The position numbers were made by a program, and so were the translations under genes. From Epiperipatus broadwayi (taxonomy: Eukaryota > Onychophora > Udeonychophora > Euonychophora > Peripatidae): a stretch of DNA of 64,000 nucleotides. Positions 47,330-59,639 of this stretch are shown here, one piece after another. The notes under the pieces were generated by a model. It was not told where the DNA came from and searched no databases. It worked only from the letters and a program-made list of their open reading frames with translations. The stretch spans positions 9,076,682 to 9,140,681 of the forward strand of contig JAQFVV010012398.1 of NCBI GenBank assembly GCA_028023455.1, in the 5' to 3' direction. Within the stretch, counting starts at the first letter, position 1, and every line of letters begins with the position of its first letter.

Positions 47330-48770
47330 GAATCGTATTAGAATAGTTTATAAATATTTATATAAACTATAAGAATTGTTGACTTATACGCATTGCAGTT
47401 TGAAGATATGAATTAAAGCCTCGTATTATTCATCCTTTGTTCATTATCATTTTGTATTATTTTGTCTCATTAATAAAATGTAAATATAGATAGCCTACTA
47501 TTAATTCAAAATATCTGATTCTAAACTTTTTTGGCTTTTGAATTTTGGGATTTTATTAATAAACTTTTTTTATTTTCCCTTTAAAGCCAAACTTTGTTGA
47601 AATTTTAAATAAATATTAATTTTACAATTTATAGTTTGTATACATTGAAATACTTTATGTAAACTCTATAAATTTATTTTATTAAAAATAAATGAATCAT
47701 TTAAAATATAGAACATGTCGCTATTTATATCATCACAAAATATTTATTTAGTGCTAAATAATTAAAACAATAAATCAAAACAATTCCAAAACATTTATTT
47801 GTAATTTTGGCCAGATAATAGATTTGTGATATTCGGATTACTGATAATCACCTGCATATAAATTTTTATAGTTCTAAATCAAGTTAAAATAACTTGATAT
47901 CAGTTGAGAACAAGGCTACTACCATCAATGACATTCAAGTGTTATTGCGTGGTACCAAAAATACCTAATTGTTGTCCTTTCTTAGACTTATATCCATTTA
48001 AAAAAGTGCATTTGCTTTAAAATCATCTTCATTTATTTTGAAACGTAAAATGTTTGATTTTATTTCTAAATAAGTAAACTTATTACGTGTGATTTTTTTT
48101 TCTTTGTTTATCAATAAACGCTTATTAGATATATAACCACAATATATTTTTGGGATTTCAAAAACAATAATATTTATTTTTATTAGTCAAATTCATTAGT
48201 AGAGACTGAAGTTGCATCAGAGAGTAACTACATAAGTTTAAGTTTTAATTTGATCTAATTAAACAGATTAATAGAAAGTACAATAAATCAATATGGAAAG
48301 GTTTGAATGATTTCATAATATAATACAAAGCAAAAAAAAGAATAACTGCAGGTTTTGTTCAGTTGATTTTTTTATTAGGAGCAGACTGTATCTTGAAGAA
48401 TGCATTTATTTTCATCAAATCTTACCAATGATCTGAACCTATACTTTTTGAGCATCTATGAATTATAATTCATTTCTGCCATTTCCAGTGTCTAAATATC
48501 CTTCAACTTCACCAAACATTCAACTAAGTTAAACATTGTTGTAATAATACAAGATAAATATTAAAGTGCTTATAAGTAGCTCACTATAGAAGAAGACTAT
48601 GGAAGAACACTAAAAGAGAAGTCTTGATAATTGAAAAAAAAATTCTATCCTTTTTATACTCTATGCTAAAAATATCTAGATAACTCTTTACTGATAAATA
48701 TTGAATGATTAACTGGAATTGCAAAAGGTGGATTGCCCTCAAAAAATCTTAAGCCTAATTAAAATGTGAA
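47330..48770. other. AT-rich region, nothing recognised
   Basis: No coding, RNA or mobile-element signature that I can see. Confidence 0.45.
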
Positions 48771-48779
48771 GAAATGTTC

Positions 48780-48848
48780 AAGTTTTACATGGCTAGAACT
48801 CAAACTCAGATCACGCATTGGCAAGCTGATACACTACCACTACAATGT
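48780..48848 (-). repeat. tRNA-like sequence, glycine-like, reverse strand
   Basis: Minus strand: TAGTGGTAGTGTATCAGC, TTGCCAA (GCC in anticodon position), then GAGTTTGAGTTC as B box. The order and spacing are tRNA-like and the GCC triplet would be glycine, but the anticodon stem does not pair, so it is a SINE head or pseudo-tRNA. Confidence 0.45.
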
Positions 48849-49039
48849 CATTATTACTATAATTTTTCAAATATTTAACTAGAGTATTGATTTGAAATTT
48901 AAATTTTGCATTTGTACTAGTTTTTGAGTATGAAAGTTTTACATTATTCCTAGAGATGGAATAATTTTATTAAATACCGTTACATTTTTAATTTATAGAA
49001 TGTGCAATTTATCTCCTTTCCTCTAACAATTTTTATGAG

Positions 49040-49470
49040 ATGTGTCTACATTTATTAATTTATTTTTATTATATTATTTCTGTTCTTTGCATTCTTCCCT
49101 TTTCTTATTTTTAATGCTAACATTTGTTTTACTTTGCATTCTTTTATATATATATATATTAAAAAGTAACTTTTTTTTTGCTTTACAGTTCTTTTCTTTC
49201 ATTTATATTTTTAAATCTGACTTTGTTTTACATTCTTTTTTCATCTATATTTTTTAAATTAACTTCCATTTTATTTTGAAATGGTTTTTTTTCTGTATTT
49301 TTAAATCTGACTTCTGTTTTGCCTTGCTCTTTTATCTTTTTCTTATATATTTTCTAAATTCTGTTTTGCCTTGCACTTTCTTAATTTCTTTTTTAGTTTT
49401 AAATCCAACCTTTGCTTTGCTTGGTATTCTTTTTTTCTGTTATATATTTTTAATGTTTAATAATATCTTT
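49040..49470 (+). repeat. T-rich degenerate minisatellite
   Basis: About seven irregular units of 45-60 bases built around TTTTTAAATCTGACTT, TTGTTTTGCCTTGC and ATTCTTTTTTTC. It translates into Phe/Leu/Ile-rich frames that mimic membrane proteins (49042-49485) but are low-complexity products of the repeat. Confidence 0.7.
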
Positions 49471-49489
49471 ACTAAATGGCAGTAAAATA

Positions 49490-50740
49490 AAATGATGTTG
49501 AAAATAGTCAAATATAATGTTGTTGAGTATCATTTCAATGTATTCTAGAAAAAATAATTATAAACTTTTCATAATGAATATAAAAATAAATGAGAATAAG
49601 CTATAGAGTAGGAAAGTGAAGTTTTCAAATTTGATGACACTCACTATGCTAATGGAGAAAAAGTTAACATTTTTCAATACAGCTGTATTTTATGATGCAT
49701 TTAGAATTAAATCATTTGGATGTTTAAACTGCTAATAAAACTATGTGATAAAGATAAAAATCTGAACATATAAGAAGATTAATAAAATCTGAATAGTATT
49801 GATTGTGACTGAGGAAAGCTCAACATAGAAACCATGAAAAATAATCACATATTGACTATGTAGGAGTTAATAATATAAGATGAATTGGAAGATGCTTAAA
49901 TCAAGAAAATGCACTGTCTTTTATTCCATAAGAACAAAACAATTGTATGATTTTTGTTTTCAGAAAAGATAGGGTAAAAATTGTCATTGGATATAATTCT
50001 GTGAATGATCATCTGATATCAGTCTAATTTTGTCAACATATATTCATTAAAATACAAGTCTATTAAAAAACAATTAAAAACTAATTTCATTTTATTATTT
50101 AGAATTTCATAAGAAGTTTGAGTGCTGTATGCTGGAATCTGATCTATGGGTTTTGAGTTTCAGAATCTGATACTCTAACACTGCAACAAATCACATAAAG
50201 CACAAATTATAAAGCCAAAGAAATTGAAAAATTGTGTAATCATGTACAGATACAATTTATCAAAACAAATGGCAGAAAATATATGTTACTTCAATTTCAT
50301 GACTGAAATATGCAAACTGGGATTTTAAAAAAAATAAAATGTTGCTTGGTCAATATGGAATTGGGAAAAGGTAAAGACGGTCAAAGACTATTTTAATTCA
50401 ATGATTTTTTATTATTGTTTATACAATTTTAATTAGTGGGAAGAAAAACCTATACATATGAAAACCATCAGATAAATTTAATATGAATCAAATTGACTAC
50501 AATGTTAACATCTAGTGATATAAGACTTTGAAATTAATTTAAAACAATGTGGTTAGAAATAAATTGTAGATCATAAATTATCCGTGTGTAAACTCTGAAA
50601 AAATAAAAAAAGACCTATAAACTTTCACAATATTTTGGATAACCTAAAAAGCACTTTTATTACTTTTAAAATTGATATTAAAAAGCAATTTTAAGATTTT
50701 GTATATAACTAAAGATGAAAGTAAAAAATATAAATAAATA
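49490..50740. other. AT-rich region, possible ancient LINE debris
   Basis: Word usage and orientation resemble decayed LINE coding sequence, and it leads into the RT relic that follows, but no motif is certain. A minus-strand tRNA-like stretch may lie at about 50120-50195. Confidence 0.35.
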
Positions 50741-50749
50741 AAAGTCACC

Positions 50750-51010
50750 TAGGAAAATAAGTGAATAAGATGACGCGTCAGTGAAATCAAAATATATGTT
50801 CTTTATTGATTAAAATGAGAACTTTGGTTTACATGAACATGCTGAATTATGGAATGTTAGAAATATTAGTTTTATAAAAGCAATGTATCATGTTTATGAA
50901 GAATCTCGGGCCAAACCAAAAGTTACAATTAAATCATGCTATAGATAAAACCAGAATTTTTTATTTTACATTTGAAAAAAAATAATTATTCAATTTGTAT
51001 GTTGAATTTG
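50750..51010 (+). pseudogene. LINE reverse-transcriptase relic
   Basis: Translation gives IYVLYID, a stop, NENFGLHEHAELWN, then FIKAMYHVYEESRAKPKV. This matches the part of LINE RT running from motif A (FxDYxxAFD) through the ...L...LY..a.a.V... region of RTE- or L1-like enzymes. Stops and missing residues show it is dead. The clade is not certain. Confidence 0.45.
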
Positions 51011-51019
51011 TCATGAAAA

Positions 51020-52730
51020 TCAGAATTAAATCAAGATAATTGCTGAGTAAGGATTTATGGATAAAACAACAACAATGTTAGAGACTCTGATATATTTATT
51101 TAGCATATAAATTTTTAGATAACTATTATCAAAATTATCACAAAAAATATATTCAAATTTTAACTAAATGTAAGAATCACCAATGGCTTTATTAAGGCCT
51201 TTAAATCTGTCACTATAATAATAAATTTTGATAATCATTAACTATATAGTTCATGACTTGCATTTATCCACATCTACATAAATCAGTGGTTGTTAAACTT
51301 CATTTAACAAGTAGATAAGTGCAATGACCATGAATTGTCCTGAATCTGTTTTTAAGAATTTAATAATATCTAGGAAGATCAAATCCATTTATCTTTACTC
51401 ATAAACATGGAAAAAGAAATTCATTTTGAAACTCAATTTATTTGATCAACACAATTCTATTACATGCTATTTATGAGGAAACTTGGGAAATGATCCAATT
51501 TACTTTTCTCATTTATTTAAAGTTAGATATAAAATAAATTCTAGAAATCATTTTCTTGGAAAATGAATTGGATGCTCGTAATGCATCTATTTTACAGATA
51601 TTTTGATGACACACATTTAATATAAAAAGTTACAAGAAAAGAAAACCATCATTAGAAAAGTTGCAAGTTCAGAATGAAAAGATGTAATTATGGATAAATA
51701 TCAAGAAAAAAATTATATGGTGAAGTCAATAGCTAAAATCAAATTAATAATGAATGTATAAAAAGAATTGACAGGTTTTGCCGACTTGGATCACTTTTCC
51801 AGAACAATAAATCTAATAATCATATGTAAGCTAAGTTTATGAATTTTAAATAAGTTATTAATAAAAGAAAAAGGTAAAGAAATAATGATAATCATGTAAA
51901 TGTAATGTAGACATATAAATTGTCCAAGTCACAAATAACTGTAGCTAATAATGTAATTAGTTCTATCAGTCTCATTTGTTTGTAGTTAAACTTGTATTTG
52001 ATTTCTGAAATTGGATTTTATATAAATGGATTTATATATGTGCAGTTGTTTGTTCAATGTTTAATAGTTTACATATATTCACATCCATATGGGGGAATAC
52101 ATTCCTATCAATTTGATGAGTTAGGGATCGATCTCAGAACAAGTTATCCCTGTATAAACTGTAGTTGTATCAAATTAGGTTTAGGGCCAAAAATGCCACT
52201 TTTTATAATTATTGTATAGATTTATTTAGTTAAGGTTTGAACCAAAAGGCTATCCCTTTATAATTATTATTTTTAGAAATAGGATTTAAAAATACAATTC
52301 CTTATGATTATTGTAATAAAGAAAGCATTGATGTCTATTCTATATAGAACATATATATTAAAACTATATGTATGCACACATATGTATACTTCATGTTCGA
52401 ATATAAAAATTATGAACAAAATTTAAGGTTAAAAGTTTTAATAAATTTTATAAATAAAAATTAAATATCTATTATAAATGCACAGATAAATGTATAGGTA
52501 TAATTAATTATAAAGTTATTTTGTGCTAAATGCAAAATATTTTCTAAAATTTAAGAAGATAATTGATTTTAAATTTATTTTAAAAAATAGTTTAAAAGCA
52601 AAAAGTGTTAAAATGGAAAAATAACATTCTAGAAAAAGTAATTAAAATGCTTGTAAACAAATTATGAGATTAAGTTTAAGGAGATAAATAATTAAAATAA
52701 TTTAATTAAAAAGATTGTTATTCACACTCA
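51020..52730. other. AT-rich region, nothing recognised
   Basis: No open frame above 75 codons. The 51992-52219 frame has no recognised domain. Confidence 0.45.
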
Positions 52731-52739
52731 AAAATAAGA

Positions 52740-53340
52740 GCTTGCAAATAGAGTATTGGACAAATAAACTTGGACCTCAGCAAAAATAATGGAGTTATCT
52801 ATAGCCAATGAACAAAAGGATCCAAATTGCAAGAGATTGATCTGAATTTTACTGATAAGATAGATTAAAATCATATAAATAGCGTGGAAATTACATTCTT
52901 AAAAAAATCATGTTATCTTGCCATCTTTATTCTGCAATTAAAATTCTATCTTGATACTGCCAGTGTTTATTATTCTGCTTTAATTAATTTTTATCTGCTA
53001 GTTCCAGCAAGTCTGCCATGCAAGAATAGAGTCATTATCTGCTTCGCTCTGTCAAACTGGCAGAGGGCAGGCCAAAGACCTATTGCTGAGTCATATCAAA
53101 AAAACCATCAACTACAGAAGAAGGTATACCCAGAAGAAACCATCCAAATGTGTGTCTATGTATTCACCTTAGAAGAGAAAAAGGCTGATGTCCAGAGCTA
53201 CAGGAAGAACCAGCTTCCAAACCAAGACTTACTTAATACCTGAGCATCCAAAATGAATAAGAAATAGTGATTTAAATCTTCATCCACCATAGTTATAGTT
53301 TTAAGAATCAACTCCACCAATATCTAAAGACTGAACCTGA
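52740..53340 (+). other. Transcript-like, GC-richer block of unknown nature
   Basis: Base composition rises compared with the surroundings. It has a TATA-like CATATAAATAGCG at about 52874 and a 119-codon frame (52884-53243) with a hydrophobic first half and a polar, lysine/glutamine-rich second half. I recognise no domain. The layout (CCAAT-like motif, TATA, then GC-richer leader) resembles the LTR-like blocks at 27.4 and 41.05 kb, so an LTR fragment or a non-coding exon are both possible. Confidence 0.25.
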
Positions 53341-53582
53341 ACTTATGAAAAAATTTTAAACTAATCTTTAGTTAATTATTGTCTCCAATTTAAAAAATGT
53401 GTTAAAGAATAGTCAAGATATGGTAGTTTGTTATATTTTTATCCCACAATCTTGTCAGCAATAAGTATATAAAAATTATTCTCTAAAGACAATTAGTTTA
53501 TAATCATGATCTTTTGCCATTCTATTAAATGTTAGTATGTTAATCAGTTATTTTCACTTTATCTCGTAAATATGTTAAAGCA

Positions 53583-54428
53583 GTGGCATCTATAAATTAT
53601 AAATGGGAGGCAAGCCTGCTGCATAGACAAGCTAGATTAGGAGTATCTTATTTTGATGATATGATGATTGCATACAGGGATATCCAGGATGATCTAAACT
53701 TAGAGACCTTAGATAATTTAAAATATAAAGAGCTAAAAAATAGAGAGCTTTCTAATGAAAACTCCTGGCTCAATGCCTCATTAAAAAAATTCTAAAAAAT
53801 TTCCAATCTATTTGTACATCACAGTCTGTTATGAAATTTATTTTCAGATTGATAAATGGAATTTTGCCAACCACCACTTTTTTAAACCAAAGGCTGAAAA
53901 TGGGCCTGGATGATCTATGCAAATGCTGTAACAGATCCGACGAGACCTTTCTTCACCTGATGGAGGAATGTACAGCCTTTAGTGATTTGAGATCTATGGT
54001 CTTTCATAAGCCTATTGTGAATCTAAGACTCTTATTTAAAGAAAACATTGTTTTATTCAAGCCCCATAATGCCATAGTTATTGTGCATGTAATGAGAGCA
54101 ATATGGATATCTAGGTGTGCTCTGATCTTTGATAACAAGAAGATATATTGGAAAAAAAAAATGGAAAAAGAATGGGGTGACATGTTTTATAAAGGTTTGA
54201 AATTTTGGCCAAGAAAAACGTTTTTATTGGTATGGGGTGGTTATGTTCCTACAAGGTGTGAAATGTGAAGCTGAATGCTCTTACAGAACACTGATTAAAT
54301 GAAAGGTGGAGATAATGTAATTTACTGGATACATTTGAACTTAATTTATTTTTTAAAGTAATGATTGTTACGATGTATGTACTGAATCAAATGTAAATAT
54401 AGTTTTTAAATAAAAAATAAAAAAAAGG
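53583..54428 (+). pseudogene. LINE 3' end with RT zinc-binding domain
   Basis: The frame 53831-54268 reads MKFIFRLINGILPTTTFLNQ, then LCKCCNRSDETFLHLMEEC. This is the zf-RVT type: a helix ending in ILPT, then C-x2-C, ET-x-x-HL and a final C. It is found at the C terminus of ORF2 in L1/Tx1-like LINEs. The preceding 70-codon frame (53583-53795) is the RT-to-zinc-finger connector, separated by a stop and frameshift. An A-rich tail (54408-54427) closes the element. It is 5'-truncated, with most of the polymerase lost. Confidence 0.75.
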
Positions 54429-54429
54429 G

Positions 54430-55355
54430 TTCTATTAAGTGGATATCAATTTTAGATAACTAATTTTATATTTAAATTATTATTATTGATAAGAATGTAT
54501 GTCTAGTATCTGTCACTTTGGGTTATAAATTACTTCTGATTCACATTCTTACATTAAGCATTAGTATTAGATTATCGTAACATCATTTGTGACTGCTGAT
54601 TTCTTATAATCATTATCTCATTTAAACAGTGATATATGGTAGATAATCAAGTCCTATCATATGCCATCCATTTCTCTTTCATACATGTTGTAGTGATATG
54701 TATGTGGCTGCCAGTCATTGCATGCTGTATACACAGTAGAAAGTTAATTCCTACCATAGGCATACAATTATCACATGTATTTGTTCTTATATAACTATTA
54801 TAATACAGATGTGAATCCCTGTATTTTACAATTATATTTTATTATTTATTGCATACTAATATCATAACTTGTAATTGATCACAACAAAAGTAATAAAATT
54901 AGTCTTAATTTATAAACGTGTATTAGTTAGCATTATAACAGCAGTGATGATGGTTGAGAGCAGACATGTGTCTATGCAGTAGATCGAAATTCATATAAAC
55001 AATTAATGTTAATAGTATTCTAAAATAGTGTCAATTATTTTAAACCTTTATATAACTGTCTACTATATCTGTGCATAATTAAAATTAAATTAATCTAAAA
55101 AAATTTGGAAAGTTTATTTACCTTAATTTATGAATCAATTAACTAAAGTTATGCCAGTGTATGTTTGTATTGTCTCATTATTTTTGGCAGTTTATCTTTA
55201 TTTGCAATCAATAACTATAATAATAGTTAAGAATCTCTGTTTTCTCCCTGACCTCAGCAGACTTTAAAAGAAAGAGTTGGTATTTTGTGACATCAGAATG
55301 TGGATTGCATATGTGGATTGCCCTTGGGTGATTTGCATGTTGGTTGTGCAATTTT
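54430..55355. other. AT-rich region, nothing recognised
   Basis: No ORFs, tRNA boxes or terminal repeats seen. Confidence 0.5.
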
Positions 55356-55369
55356 GGCAATTACAGTAT

Positions 55370-55477
55370 TGTGTCAAGCATTGGTGGTCGAGAGGTCAGT
55401 GACAGCTGATTTACAAGCAGTTGTCCAGGGTTAGCGGGTTTGCTTCCCGGCTGATGTTATGACACATGAGAAACAAA
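55370..55477 (+). mobile_element. tRNA-derived SINE, copy 2
   Basis: The head TGGTCGAGAGGTCAGTGACA (A box/D-arm) and AGCGGGTTTGCTTCCCGG (B box and T-arm) are followed by the tail GATGTTATGACACATGAGAAAC. Flanked by AATTACAGTAT at 55359-55369 and 55478-55488, an exact 11-bp duplication. The tail and head match the minus-strand copy at 37593-37709, which defines a small SINE family of about 110 bp. Confidence 0.8.
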
Positions 55478-55488
55478 AATTACAGTAT

Positions 55489-56050
55489 GTGTAAGTACTA
55501 GGAGACATGTGAGTCAAAGAAATGTTTATATTTATGGATTTATACATGCATAGAATTACATTTAAGTTTAATGAAGACAGAGTTTAAGATACAATAAATT
55601 GTGTTACATTATCTATGAATATACTGATACTATGATGTATAATTAAAGAAATAGATTGCATATCAATTAAGGATTATATTCTGTAAATAAATTACTGTTA
55701 CATGATTTGTTAATTTTATTAAAGAAAATAAATTGTACATCAAATAATAACCACATTTCTAAATCAATTATAATCATATGATTTGTAACTTTGTTTATGT
55801 AAGATTGCTTGGTCTATCATCATTCATCATCAGTAACTTATGTTTTCCATGATTTAGCTGGGCATTAAAAATGAGACTGTGTAATGGTTACATTATTATA
55901 GGGAATAAAATATTGCTTTAGATTTACATGTATTAGTTTATTTTCTGATGTTTAAAGCCAGGTGGCACTCATGTAACTTAGGTAAATAAATAAACAGAGA
56001 AAATGTAAAATAAATAGTTGTGCTAGTCTGACCATTACATTATATACAAT
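55489..56050. other. AT-rich region, nothing recognised
   Basis: No features apart from short AT-rich runs. Confidence 0.45.
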
Positions 56051-56052
56051 AA

Positions 56053-56595
56053 TAACTAGGAAAACTTGTTATACTTTGATTTCTCATACATATTTTTTTT
56101 TTTGTATTCTTATACCAGCATGAAACACTAATTAAAAGAGGCACACTTTTGCCTGCATAATAATGCAATCAGTGTACTATCTTTTTCAGTCTTATGCAGC
56201 TAATCTTATAAAGATCATGGCTTCAGATTTTTAACTAAAATTAAATATGGAATCCTTATTTATTAAATATTTACCATCTATAATGTTCATTAAAATATTA
56301 AGTTATAATATTTGACTTGGATGGGGGAGTCTCAATACATAAAATGAAAACTAGAAAAAGTTGCTAGACTTTGATTTCTTATATTCATATAAATTTATTG
56401 TAGAACTTTGTACTTATATAACAACATGAGTCATAAAAGAGTTCCTCTTTTATCTCCATCATAGTGCTATTAGTGTAATATTTTTTTCAGCATTGTGCAG
56501 CTAATCTTGATTGGTTGTTAGCTTAGAAAAATTATAGCTGCAGATTTTTAACTAATATTAAAAAAGAAATCCTCATTTATTAAATACTTACTATA
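56053..56595 (+). repeat. Tandem duplication, unit about 290 bp
   Basis: Collinear blocks occur in 56053-56290 and again in 56345-56595: ACTAGGAAAACTTGTTA/ACTAGAAAAAGTTGCTA, TTTGATTTCT, TTTTTCAG..GTGCAGCTAATCTT, CAGATTTTTAACTAA and ATTTATTAAATA. Identity is about 75-80 percent, so it is an old duplication. Unit function unknown. Confidence 0.65.
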
Positions 56596-56599
56596 TATA

Positions 56600-57250
56600 T
56601 GTGTTAATGGTGAATCGCGCGAATAAAAATGTTAATACATATTAATTTATATCAAATATATTTTTTTTTGTAATTTAGATTACCAGTTTTTTTTTCTAAT
56701 TTTTTTTTTTTTTACTAAAAATAAAAATTTATACTTGATATATTGCAATAATTGCTATTAAATTAATTGTTATTGTTGATCAATTGTTTATTGATCTTCA
56801 TATTTTAAAACATTAATCTATAAAAATTTGCAAATAATTAAGATAAAAACAATTCTCATTTTACCTTTTTTTTTTTTTTACATCTGGAAATAGTTTTATA
56901 AGATACATTATAAAATTGTGAACTATAATTAGATGATTAATAGGGTTTGGCACAGTTGTAGAGTTGTGGAATCAAGAGGTAAACATTCCTAAATAAATTC
57001 TCTACTATAGTAGAACTTCGGAGTCCAACTTGCCCCTAGATGGTCAATTATATAGTGCAATATAATCACATGATATATCTATTTTTCAAAACATAAATGA
57101 TAAAAAACAATAAAACAAAATGAAATTTTATACATATTTGATTAATAAATTAAAGAAATTAATTGAATATTTAATTTAAAAAATTAGAGAAAAAAATAAC
57201 TATTTTCATTCTTACCTGCAATATATTGCTATAATAGTTTTTTTAAAAAA
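56600..57250. other. AT-rich spacer upstream of the RTE copy
   Basis: Long T runs (56701-56715, 56866-56879) and no coding motif. The RTE endonuclease domain that should precede the RT is absent, so the RTE copy is 5'-truncated. Confidence 0.45.
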
Positions 57251-57252
57251 AA

Positions 57253-58540
57253 TAATAGTTTTTTTTAAAAAAAGTGATAAAGAAGATATTAGAAATTACA
57301 GACATATCAGTTATTTATCAGTTTTATACAAAATTTTTACCAAGATAATTACAACTCCTCTACAGAGAACATTGGATTTCCACCAACCAAGAGAACAGGC
57401 TAGATTTAAAAGTGGTTTTAGTACAATAGATTATATCCAGGTATTGAGAAAAGTTATAGAAAGGACAAATGAATATGAGTTGCCAATGTGCTTTGGATTT
57501 GTAGATTACGAAAAGGCATTTGATTCTATAAACATTTCTTCAGTGATTACAGCATTGGATCATCAAGGTGTAGATCCAGGATATTGCCATATTTTAAAGA
57601 ATATTTATAAAAATGCAACAGCAACAATTAGATTACATAATGATACTAGGAAAGTCAACATTGAGAAGAGTGTAAGACAGAGTGACTCCATATCTCCAAA
57701 ACTTTTTATAGCAGTGCTGCAAGAAGTATTTTGTGGATTAAAATGGGAAGGTAAAAAAGTAAAAGTAAATGGAGATTATTTAAGTCATTTGGATTTTGTA
57801 GATGGTGTCGTTGTTTTTGCAAATAATGCTTTAGAGCTGCAGGAAATGTTGTCTCATGAGTTATCAGATGAAAGTAAGAAAGTAGGACTGAAGATAAATG
57901 TTAAAAAGACTAAAGTAATGTTTAATGAATTTTCTCAAAATATGAAAATAAAGATTGATTATGATGAGTTAGGAGAAGTTAACAGCTACAAATACTTTAG
58001 TCAGATTATTAATACAGATGGAAACATAATTGTTGAAATTAATCATAGAATTAAACTTTGTTGGGGTGCCTTTGGTAGAAAAACTTGATACTAAAAGGAA
58101 ATATGCCTATGTGTTTGAAAAGGAAAGTTTTCAATAAATGTGTTTTACCAGTTTTTACTTATGGATCTGAAACTTGGACACTTAATAGAAGAGCAATACA
58201 GAGACTTCAGACCACTCAAAGAACTATGGAGAGATGTAACAAGAAGAGATTGAAAACACAACAAATATGTGTTACTGACATCATTGAAAAAATTAAAAGT
58301 CTGAAGTGGAATTGGGCTGAACATATTGCTAGAAGAGATGATAATAGATGGACAATTAAAATCTTAAACTGGATTCCAAGAGATTGTAAAAGACCCAGAA
58401 AGAGACCACATGTGAGATGAATTGATGAAATAAGAAAGTGCACAGGGGTGATGTGGAGAAGAGAAGCTAAATATCAGAGAAGATAAATTGAACTTGAAGA
58501 GACCTTCATCCTGCAGTGAATTTATAATGATGATATTGGA
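57253..58540 (+). pseudogene. RTE-type LINE reverse transcriptase, best copy
   Basis: An open frame runs from about 57253 (KEDIRNYRHISYLSVLYKIF) to the stop at 58086. RT motifs in order: QPREQARFKSGFSTIDYIQV, FVDYEKAFDSI (motif A), VRQSDSISPKLF (motif B, normally RQGD), LDFVDGVVVFANNA (motif C, normally F-A-D-D), KVGLKINVKKTKVM and SYKYFSQIIN. The second catalytic Asp of motif C is Gly and the preceding Ala is Val, so the enzyme is dead. A one-base deletion near 58080 shifts into the C-terminal part (58085-58420) with YGSETWTLNRRAIQRLQTTQ, WNWAEHIARRDDNRW and RPRKRPHVR, then a stop. The endonuclease domain is missing. The clade call rests on the RTE-typical WAxHIARxxDNRW and ET+ERxW-like patterns. 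Confidence 0.85.
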
Positions 58541-58544
58541 TAGT

Positions 58545-59115
58545 TTTTAAATGGAAGAACATTTACTCATAAATATGTCAATGTTTTATTAGGTTTTTAT
58601 TAATTTTTTTTTTAAAAAAATAATAGAAATATTCCATTTTCAAGTTTTTAATCAGTGTCTGCCTCATCTCAGCTCCATCATGTTACACCCATCCAGCACA
58701 TAAAAACTAAGACTACTTCTCGTTATGAAAGCATTTTGAAAATGAATTTTACTCATCCAATGAGTTTATATCAAACATCTTAATCTTCCTGATTATTTAC
58801 ATGTTAATATTTTTTTTATTATATCACACACATACAAAATAGGAATTGGCTTCTGTTTATCTTTAATTCTTTGTGAAATATATAATTATTGCATTATGGA
58901 GATATTTGTGAATTTTGTTGGTGTTAGAATTGTCAGAATAGTGTATGTGTGGAATTTTTTTTAAAAAAAAAAAAACAAACTTATTTGCATAAGATATTAA
59001 GATACTAAATTTCATAATTAATTACAAACTAAAAGAAAATAAAATTATAAATGCCTTTTCTGTTATTTATGATTTTAAAAAAAATATTAATTTAAACTTA
59101 GATCTATTTTATATA
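58545..59115. other. AT-rich region upstream of the candidate exon
   Basis: No ORF. An A run lies at 58959-58973. It could be intron if the exon at 59122 is real. Confidence 0.4.
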
Positions 59116-59121
59116 TTGCAG

Positions 59122-59171
59122 GGCTGAAACTTTGAATTCCACAATGAGAACAATATTTGTTTTGCTATTAG
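59122..59171 (+). CDS. Candidate host exon: signal-peptide start
   Basis: A splice-acceptor-like TTTTATATATTGCAG ends at 59121. The exon continues with GGCTGAAACTTTGAATTCC, then ATG at 59144 opening MRTIFVLLL, followed by G and the consensus donor GTAAGT at 59172-59177. A short hydrophobic start with one basic residue is what a signal peptide looks like, and a phase-1 junction right after the leader is common in genes for small secreted proteins. The rest of the gene would lie in further exons, which I could not find before 64000. Upstream lies presumably a 5'-UTR intron. The evidence is short (50 bases) and could be chance, but all parts are in the correct order. This is the only likely host-gene sequence in the window. 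Confidence 0.4.
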
Positions 59172-59369
59172 GTAAGTAATGCTTATATTAATTGTAAAAT
59201 AAACTGAATTTTTGCATTTCTAATTATTACATCTACAGTATATTAATGTACGTTAATTATATTCTTAGAAATAATTTTCTCTAAAACAAATCCATTGCTT
59301 TGAGATACTTTTTATAAGAATGAGCTCAATCAAAAATTAAATACATATTTGAATATATCAGATTATTAA

Positions 59370-59500
59370 ATTATTCGAGTGACTCAATGTAATGGTAGAA
59401 TAGCAAACTCTAGAGCTAAAGTTCTATGGGATATAATTCCACCTCTTTTATTTCCAGTGCACAAACTTATGAGCTCCTGAGTAATAAACCTTCACTAATT
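59370..59500 (+). repeat. tRNA-like SINE fragment
   Basis: TAATGGTAGAATAGCAAACT with a weak B-box-like GGGATATAATTCC, followed by TTTATTTCCAGTGCACAAAC. The tail matches the fragment at about 16310, suggesting a second, older SINE family. No clear duplication. Confidence 0.4.
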
Positions 59501-59639
59501 TTTCATGCTTTTTATTTTTAACAACAAAAAAACAACTTATTATCCATTAAATTTTGACTTTTTTTTTTTAAAAAACATAACTTTAATAATAGAGATTTAA
59601 AAATGTTTATATATATTAAATGGTATTATTGGCTGGGTC

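Noticed and set aside
49042-49485. Phe/Leu-rich frames resembling membrane proteins
   Set aside because: Encoded by a T-rich degenerate minisatellite; the hydrophobicity is a consequence of T content.
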